Source of the DNA: Cryptomeria japonica
Lineage: Eukaryota > Streptophyta > Pinopsida > Cupressales > Cupressaceae
Reading direction: 5' to 3'
Assembly (NCBI RefSeq): GCF_030272615.1
Contig: NC_081414.1
Location: 824,367,396 to 824,431,395, forward strand
Length of the DNA: 64,000 bases
Part shown: positions 57,240 to 64,000 of the stretch, piece after piece
How positions within the stretch are numbered: the first letter of the stretch is position 1
Layout of the letters: each line of letters opens with the position of its first letter
The notes under the pieces: model-generated
What the model was told of the DNA's origin: nothing
Database searches by the model: none
What the model saw: only the letters and a program-made list of their open reading frames with translations
Made by a program: the position numbers and the translations under genes

Positions 57240-58742
57240 TGCTTCATATATTGATTGCATTTGAGAATTTCGTAATAGGTTTGGGTTTGTGGTTACTCTT
57301 ATGGTCTATTATGATTTACTAATTTCCAATGTGAACAAGGTGAATTGGTCTTTTCTTCTAGTAGTTCTTCAAAGTTTTTCTTTTTGTGAAAAATGGTGTA
57401 AATGGATCTAGGATTGCATTTTAGAAGTTGTATTTTGGTCCTAATGAATGGTACTCCTTGTGGTCTTATCACCTCAACATAGGGTATTCATCAAGTTGGC
57501 CCATTATCTCCATTTCTCTTCATCTTAATGATTGAGACCTTGAATAGATCCATCAAGGCAACTCAATCCTCTTCTTTTTCGTAGGTGTCAAGATTTCCTC
57601 ATTTCTAGTTTATTTTACTCATTGCCTTTTTGTAGTTGACACCCTCTTATTCGACCAAGGTTCAATGGTAGAATCAAATTCAATTAAGAAAATTGTTGGT
57701 GGTTATTTTGTTACTTTAGGATAATTCATAAACTAGGAGAAATGTGTATTTATTTTCTTGAACACCCCTTCATCGATCCAAGAGTGTCTTCTCATTTTTG
57801 GGGTTTCTTTGTTGAAGTTCTTCCTTGTAAATATCTTGGTTTACCCTTCTATATGAGTAAAGAGAAGCATATCTTTTGGGATAAAGTAATTCCTACTATT
57901 TCCACTAGAACTTATACCTAGAAATTTAAATGGCTTTCTTTGGCAAGCAAAATCAATCTTGAGTAAAATTCCCATTTACCACATGACAGTACTCATGATG
58001 CCTAATGGTACACTAATTAATTTGTAAAATACTCTGAGGTATTTTCTTTGGGAAGGTTATCTACAAAGTAAGGATAGACTCTCATTGGTGGCTTGGGACA
58101 AGGTCTATACTCCTAAAGAGCTAGGTGACGTAGGAATTAGAAACATTGTCATTCAAGATCCTAATGCTTGATGGTGAAAACTTCTAAGACATAAGAATTT
58201 GGATATTTTGGATAGGGAGAGGATCTTTACTTTGAAAAATCTTCCCACTGGATCCAAAATGTGGAACTTCGTGTTCTCTTGTAGAAATATTCTTCAACAT
58301 ATTTCTTGGGTCATTCATAATAGGGAAAGGGCTTTATTTTGGGAAGACTCATGGAATGGTCACAAACTTCTAAATTCTTCAAGAACTTGGGTAATCATTG
58401 AGATTTTATTCAAGTAACTTTGGGGTCACAAGGTTAAAGACTATTTTGTAGTGGATTCCTCTTCCTTTCTTTCTCAAGTAAAGTGGAAATCTTTTGATTT
58501 TTTCCCAATTTAAATTCAGATAAAATTTATTTGAAATAAGAGCTTGCCTCAAGAATTATTCTTCCTTCTCATAAGGATGATGAGATTATATGGTTGAAAT
58601 CCCCTTTAGGTTCTTAAAATTTGAAGGATGGTTATAAATTTCTGACACAGAGAAAGAGGATAGTTGGCCTTTATGGCTCTCTTGGGGATCTTATTGCCTT
58701 CCCAAAGAAGGAGCTTTTGCTTGGGATTTTTGACATGGAAAT
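57240..58742 (+). pseudogene. LINE (non-LTR) reverse transcriptase remnant
   Basis: Plus-strand reading across frames: CEKWCKWI (about 57388), VLMNGTPCGLITST, GIHQVGPLSPFLFILMIETL (about 57490), GVKISSFLVYFTHCLFVVDT (the FADD catalytic box altered to FVVD), EHPFIDPRV and CKYLGLPFYMSKEKHIFWDK (about 57830-57890). These are the ordered blocks of plant L1-type RT and the following region. The endonuclease half is missing, as expected for 5' truncation. Many stops. It is followed at 58743 by a TRIM-like element. Confidence 0.75.
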
Positions 58743-58880
58743 TGTTGACAATGGGCCAGCATCCCTCATGGGGATTTGTGACATGGTTTAACAGCCTCCT
58801 ATGGATTCTATAAGTCTAGTGGTTGTACTGGGCATTGACAGGTCAATCTTTTGGTGCAATAGCAACCCTAGCTTGTAACA
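58743..58880 (+). repeat. 5' terminal repeat of TRIM-like element
   Basis: Starts TGTTGACAATGGGCC and ends GCTTGTAACA; partner at 58949-59086. Confidence 0.78.
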
Positions 58881-58882
58881 AG

Positions 58883-58894
58883 TGGTATCAGAGC
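58883..58894 (+). promoter_or_regulatory. PBS of TRIM-like element
   Basis: TGGTATCAGAGC, two bases after the first repeat. The sequence then continues CTTGGTCACAGGTTCGAATC. Confidence 0.8.
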
Positions 58895-58948
58895 TTGGTC
58901 ACAGGTTCGAATCACACAGGTCGTGGCAAGTGACACTGGGAGAGGGAT

Positions 58949-59086
58949 TTTTGGTAGTAGGCCAACATCCCTTGTGGGGATTCGCGACATGGTTTAACAA
59001 CCTCCTATGGATTCTATAAGTCTAGTGGTTGTATCAGGCATTGATAGGTCGATCTTTTGGTGCAATGACAACTCTAGCTTGTAACA
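58949..59086 (+). repeat. 3' terminal repeat of TRIM-like element
   Basis: Same 138-bp length as the first repeat, with substitutions; its first dinucleotide is TT instead of TG. Confidence 0.75.
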
Positions 59087-59109
59087 GAAACCTGGTAAGG
59101 GGAAAAACC

Positions 59110-60825
59110 TATGTAGGGGAAAAAGTGACACTAAGCAAACATGCCCTAATCTCACTTTCAATCACACACTTGCGGAATACGAAAGAGCCTAGAGGTATCA
59201 CACAATTGGATACTTCTTTTTGTGGAAGAGAGAGCCACGGGCTACCTATTAGGATTTCTATTCCTTTGTTGCAAATGATAGATAGAATGATGCAAGTTCA
59301 ACTATTAACCCTAAAGTGTAAGTATGAACTAGTAACTTTGAGCACAAGATTGTAGAATTGAGATTTAATGATGAAAAATTGTAAGGATAAGAGGAGAAAT
59401 GTAAATGTGTACCTTGAATGGATTTGATTCTACAAGATCTGCCACTGAAGCTGGAAGCCTGAAAAACTGAAGTTGCTACCTCTGAAACTGCTAAAATTCA
59501 CTGAAATGGACAAGGACCAGGGCGCCCAGCGCCCCTGTCCCAGGGACCAAGGCACCCAGCGCCCCTGTCCCAGGAACCAAGGCACCCAGTGCCCCTGTCC
59601 TGGTAGGACCAGGGCACCCGACACCCCTGTCCTAGCTTTCTAGGTTGGAATTTGGTGTGAAGTTCTGTCTCGGTCCGCTTCCGTCGGATTTGCAACTTGC
59701 GGCGTCCTTCAAATTCGGAAATCTGCACTTATATCTGAAAAGGGTTGTAGGTGGCTATATAGGGTTTTGCCTTAGTCAAACCCCCGCTTTGGTGATTTCC
59801 ACTTCCACGAATAGCCAAGTTGTATAATAAAAGTTGTGTGTGCAGACCTTGTGTGTGTGCAAGATCCTAAAATGAAAGTAAGCAAACTAGAGCAACCTAC
59901 AAAGTAAACCCTAATTGCTTGTAATTGACAAAGTAAAATGCTCTAAATCAAGATGAAAAGTGATCTAAAGCATGAGTGCAAAGGATGTAATGAAGCTTGT
60001 GCAAAGACATGAAAACAACATGAAACCATACCCAACCCCAAGGGAGGGGTACAAGCCAATCTTCAGTCGGTGATCTCTTATTGTTCTTCTATGTCTTCAA
60101 AGCCCTAAGTTGATGAATGAAATTGAATTCTTGATTAATGGATGTTGAGTGTTGTTGAAGATCCCACAAGACTTTCTCTTTTGCTACAATGCCTTCCTTC
60201 TTGTTGCTTGTTGTTGTTATCTCCATTCATGATTCTTCCTTATATGTCTCTTATGCTTTCAATCGAGAAAAGAGAGTCTTTATATAGGAAACCCTAGGTC
60301 TTAATTTCACTTTAGGCCAACTTAGAGATTGAACCTCCCACCAATTTCTTGGGGTTAAGCTTTATTTTATGATTGGATCGCGCTCCTAAAATTTCGGGAA
60401 AAATGTTTGGGACCGTGTGCACTCCGGGCGCCATGGTCCTCTCCGGGCACCATGGTCCCGACAACTTTTCACCAAATTTTTAGGGCCATCGGATATGATG
60501 ATTTTAGAGAGAATCCTGAAGTTATAGCTGATTTCAAGATGTTTTGACCCCTAAAATTAGGCCTTAAAGTTCAAAATAGGACCTAATTAGGGTTTTAGAT
60601 TAAATGATGTATTGGAAGAATAAAATGAAAGGGGCACACTTTAATTAAAAGGGCCCAACTTTATGATATGGGAGATGATAAAATAGAACCTTAGACCTAA
60701 TTAATTTAATTAATTAAGTGCTAAAGGGGAAATGCAATGCAAAATGCAAAATGCGCCAAGGTGGGTGCTAAACTAGGTGTGAAATTGTACCACCCTAGCA
60801 AGTGCGTACAATTTACGATGCTACA
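59110..60825 (-). mobile_element. Solo LTR, family L (second copy)
   Basis: 1716 bp, TATGTAGGGGAAAAAG...ACGATGCTACA, with target duplication AAACC (59105-59109, 60826-60830). It is homologous throughout to 47887-49545. The first dinucleotide is TA rather than TG. It contains the GC-rich dyad minisatellite in four units. It is inserted in a copia LTR-like sequence that continues at 60831. Confidence 0.9.
59514..59634. repeat. GC-rich dyad minisatellite in solo LTR (four units)
   Basis: Four units of about 30 bp related to GGACCAGGGCGCCCAGCGCC; the last three are degraded mainly by GCGCCC to GCACCC changes, as CpG decay would give. Confidence 0.8.
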
Positions 60826-60830
60826 AAACC

Positions 60831-61665
60831 ATCGTGGAAAACCTTACCCATAATCAGATGATACTACTACAGATAATAAGTGTATACAAATGGGGTCTGC
60901 ACATGTAGAAAGGCCAACTGCCTAGATCTCACTGCTCAATCACAAGATAGGAGTGACACTAACTACAATTGGATGGTTAAATCCAATGATAATGTACTAC
61001 TCACAATAGCATCTGCAATGTTGGATTCAATATCGGTTTAAGCTCTGAACATGAGTGTCAAACACCTTCATAACCTTCCTTCAACCTTAAAATAATGTCT
61101 GCGTGATTTGCACAAGGATCTGCTTATTTTCACTCTTCAATATTCAAACACACTCATACCATATCCTATATCTGATCTTCAATAAGATCTTAAAATCATA
61201 TATACAAAACCTAAGACCAAATGTATAGGTCGGCTCACTAAAGATATTACAATTAAATCAATTACAAATAATTCTTGATGTGATACAATATGTCTGCTCA
61301 ATACATTTATCAATCAATAAACCATCTCCATAACGTGTCGTGCTGATCTGGAATAGATATCATGTATCGGTCCATAACCTAGACCTATTTGTCGGTTAAG
61401 ACAAATCTGTCAACCTGATTAGACCAATAAGAAAAATAACAAATCCAAACTCCAAATCCAAACTCCCAATCCATGTCTTCGACATAACCAAATGATCTCC
61501 AAGTTATCATCACTGCCGGTGAACAATATAACCTGATGGTGAACACATACCGGTGATTGTGCATAAGTCACTAACCATACTGGTGAACATAAAGAAGACA
61601 AATGTTGACATCAATGACAAAACCAATGCAACACATGACGAAGTCATCCAGAATACCAACACAAT
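60831..61665. other. Copia LTR-like fragment
   Basis: Continues a GGGGAAAAACC-ATCGTGGAAAACC block (59098-59109 joined to 60831) typical of copia LTRs in this window. It ends TTGACATCAATGACAAAACC...AATACCAACAC around 61660, like the LTR at 6969-8324. Internal and partner sequences are absent. Confidence 0.5.
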
Positions 61666-62665
61666 ATATTTTTAATAAATTATCACTCTTCTAAAGAACG
61701 TTGACCTCTATGAAATTTTACATTGCTATAGCAAAGCTAATAAGGCCAACTTAACCTCATTTATACCTTGGCCCATGCTTTCTTATTTGGATTTTGATGT
61801 GTTAATAATGATGGCCATTGCTTTTATTCTCCTAAAATGAGCTCCATATTAATTGATCGATGACACACACGTTTACACATACACTTGTTTTTTTAATCTA
61901 CCTTTGATATATTGTGTGTTGGTATTTTGGACTAATTTGTGACACTTTTGAAGATACAATGTGTCCTTCCTGCTTCTTCATCCTAGTATTTTTGGTGGAA
62001 TCATAGACAGTATTGTTGATAAGTTCACTGCCTTACTTTTCATCCTAAGCTATGATATGCATATCTTAGTCTCTCTAATTTCCTCGATTTCACCAGTGGA
62101 GGAGTTGTTCTCAAGTTCATCTATCCAGCCCATGGAAGGTGTGAATTTGGTTAGTTTCTTATGTTTTTAGCCTAAGGATGATGCTTCAGCTGATGCTGAT
62201 AGGTCTTTATTACAAGTCTTGGTTGATTTTTACACTTTGTATTGGTTAATCATCTAGTTCTTCACATTTTGGCTATATAGCTAGTTTTGGTTGGGATGAA
62301 ATGCATGTATATGATGAGTTATAAGTTATTGGTTTATTCTGTATCATTTTTGTTCTCTTTCCTCCCACGTTTTCAAAAGCTTATTATAATGGAGTTGGAT
62401 TTTTTTATCTACGTAAAAACTTCTTTTTTGATAACTAAAAAAAAACCAAGTTTCTTCCTTTGGAAAACAACAATAGATTGTATAGTTAATGGCACCATTT
62501 TTCTTTAGGATAGTTTTATCTTTTTAGCATGCGATGGTTGGTTGTTTAAATATTTAATGTTAAGGGCATGCTTTGGCTTTCCCTCTATTTTTTTTTTGAA
62601 ATTTGAAAGAAAATGTGCTAAAGTTAGCTCCTTGAGAGTGAAGGAAAGGTTACTTTGTGATGGGT
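61666..62665. other. Unassigned stretch, no supported gene
   Basis: Contains an open stretch at 61961-62170 (MSFLLLHPSIFGGIIDSIVD and onward) whose frame continues past a stop with QPKDDASADADRSLLQVLVD-like sequence. I do not recognise it; it may be an old element or gene fragment. Confidence 0.4.
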
Positions 62666-63889
62666 TGTGTAATGGTGAAAAAGGTGAATGATGGAGAGAT
62701 CAAGAGGAAATATTTTCTTCCCTTAGAGGAGAGATGAAAGTTTGACTACAGATTTCCCTTCAAACACTTTATCCATATTACATTAAAAGAGGGGGAAATT
62801 AATAGATCCAATCTCTTAGGGAAGAGATTGAATACTAAATGAACTGATAATGAGATAGAAATGACAAGCTAATCCCTTCTTTTAGAATGAAAAAATGATT
62901 GAATCATGTGTTGTAAAACTCTGTGTAGAAGTAGCAAAAAACTCATTATAAGAGAAGCATGAGATAAAGTTGTGCACCTGGATCTGGCTATAATATGTCA
63001 AGATGAAGCTAAATTGTGAATTTGAGGAAAAGTTGTCAGGACCATGCTGAAAGTGCACATGGTCCTCCAAAAAATCCATGAAATGAAAGGGGTTTTTCTA
63101 CATCTACAAATGGAGTCCGAATATGCAAACACAGCTATGCACCTGCAAACTACACACAAAAAAGAGAGGAAAAAGAGTTGGGATTGGGGGTTTGCCTTCA
63201 GCTCAAACCCCGGTTTTGGAATTAACCAAATGATGAAAATGAAAGACTAAAATATAATTCACCTCAAGGGATTTTGTAGATAGAATGTAGGTAGATTTTC
63301 TTGTATTGAATTGTAAGAAAGTACTTGCAAGTAAATGTAAATGAAATATTGAAATGTAATTCACCTAAAGGGAGGTTGTAGATAGAATGTAGGTAGATTT
63401 GCTTGTATTGAATTGAATGTTGAAAGGGATCTCCTCTTCAATGGTTGAATCCTTGACTTGAACGCAACACCTGGACTTGAAGGGAGGCTTGAGAATGCTC
63501 AATGCTGGAAAGGAATGCTTGAATGCATGGTCTCATATAATCCCACTTATCCAACTTATACAAATGGGAGGGTGAATGTGACTTATATACTCATCAATTA
63601 GGGTTAATTGACTAATTTTTCATCGCAGGCCGACATAGGGAAAGTTTTCCCACTTTATGCAAATTCCAATGCAAAGATAGGACATAGGGGCCCCCGAAAT
63701 AGGGCAAGGACAAGGGCGCCACACCTCTATCCTAGGGGGGACATTCAGGCAGTGCGGAGGGCAAAAAAAGTGCAGTTTATGGGGATGAGCAAGTCTCGGG
63801 TCTCCAATCAGGCTTGGGGATTCAAATCGCCAATGTGAAGACCCTAATATGGTCGCAAATTGCAAGGGTCACAATTTTATGACACTACA
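62666..63889 (-). repeat. 3' LTR of an element running off the right edge
   Basis: Ends TTTATGACACTACA at 63889; the start at TGTGTAATGG (62666) is tentative, chosen by likeness to the family L start TGTGTAGGGG. It contains a single decayed dyad unit (AGGACAAGGGCGCC, about 63710) and the block GCTCAAACCCCGGTTTTGGAAT, both matching family L. The polypurine tract on its right shows that the body of the element continues beyond the window. Confidence 0.6.
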
Positions 63890-63903
63890 TTTGGCCCCCA
63901 CTT
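63890..63903 (-). promoter_or_regulatory. Polypurine tract of the right-edge element
   Basis: Minus-strand AAAGTGGGGGCCAAA abuts the LTR end at 63889. The remaining 97 bases to the window end are internal sequence without a readable gene. Confidence 0.65.
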
Positions 63904-64000
63904 TAGCGGGAGTATAAGTGTATGCCAATATTATCGGTAAAGTACAAGGAAACAAGATTGAAAGACTTCTACCACATTAAGGAGGAAAGATGCACCAAGC

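Larger units (their letters stand above)
58743..59086 (+). mobile_element. TRIM-like miniature LTR element
   Basis: Two direct repeats of 138 bp (58743-58880 and 58949-59086, both ending CTAGCTTGTAACA) flank only 68 bp. The internal part starts AG then TGGTATCAGAGC (58883-58894), an exact initiator-Met PBS, and ends with the purine run GGGAGAGGGA just before the second repeat. Possible target duplication GAAAT/GAAAC (58738-58742, 59087-59091), 4 of 5 matching. It encodes nothing. The layout fits a terminal-repeat retrotransposon in miniature; a collapsed larger element is the alternative. Confidence 0.75.

Noticed and set aside
58881-58916. A tRNA gene (TGGTATCAGAGC followed by GGTTCGAATC)
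   Set aside because: The first part is the complement of a tRNA 3' end (a PBS), placed just after a terminal repeat; no cloverleaf forms.

Overview
The window looks like nuclear DNA of a seed plant, most likely a gymnosperm (conifer-like). It is AT-rich and dominated by nested, decayed retroelements: Tat-type and chromovirus-type Ty3/gypsy, Ty1/copia, solo LTRs, a LINE, a TRIM-like miniature element and a Penelope-like element (PLE) with a GIY-YIG endonuclease. From memory, GIY-YIG PLEs in seed plants are best known from conifers, which is the main argument for that lineage. Nothing bacterial, organellar or CRISPR-like was seen.

Layout. 1-14345: 5' half of a minus-strand Tat-like gypsy element (gag, zinc knuckle, retropepsin, G-patch-like motif). 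Its 5' LTR is split by a complete minus-strand copia element (6969-14208, TSD TAATT). 14346-16935: gene-free, with a copia LTR scrap and a 31-bp minisatellite. 16936-26155: a plus-strand PLE remnant cut by a full minus-strand chromovirus (18206-26024, TSD CAACC). 26156-36300: the only host-gene-like region. It holds an intact two-exon gene at 35469-36017, a duplicated first exon with its own TATA box at 29749-29842, and a third inverted leader fragment at 28441-28486. Between them lie pyrimidine-rich microsatellites and a solo LTR. 36300-39850: AT-rich DNA with one SINE-like sequence. 39848-54000: a very degraded Tat-like remnant carrying a complete minus-strand copia (43893-51614, TSD ATTAG), which itself carries a solo LTR (47887-49545, TSD CTATT). 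54000-64000: copia LTR-like pieces, a LINE remnant, a TRIM-like element, a second solo LTR of the same family (59110-60825, TSD AAACC) and, at the right edge, the 3' LTR of another minus-strand element.

The most notable object is the gene at 35469-36017. Exon 1 and the start of exon 2 encode a signal peptide and a shrunken expansin-like N-terminus (HATFYGG, then CGNL and CNNGFSWGACY). The rest of exon 2 encodes an oleosin-like hydrophobic hairpin with the SPxxxP half of the proline knot and the WLYxYLxG tail. The frame is open across a 99-bp GT-AG intron. I know of no described family with this architecture, so it is my candidate for something new. The upstream duplicated exon 1 has the same splice phase and could serve as an alternative first exon.

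Among the transposable elements the genes no longer work as units: nearly every reading frame is broken. The in-frame stops are strikingly often TAG, several of them at positions where the family has Gln (CAG). This is what long-term CHG methylation followed by deamination would leave.
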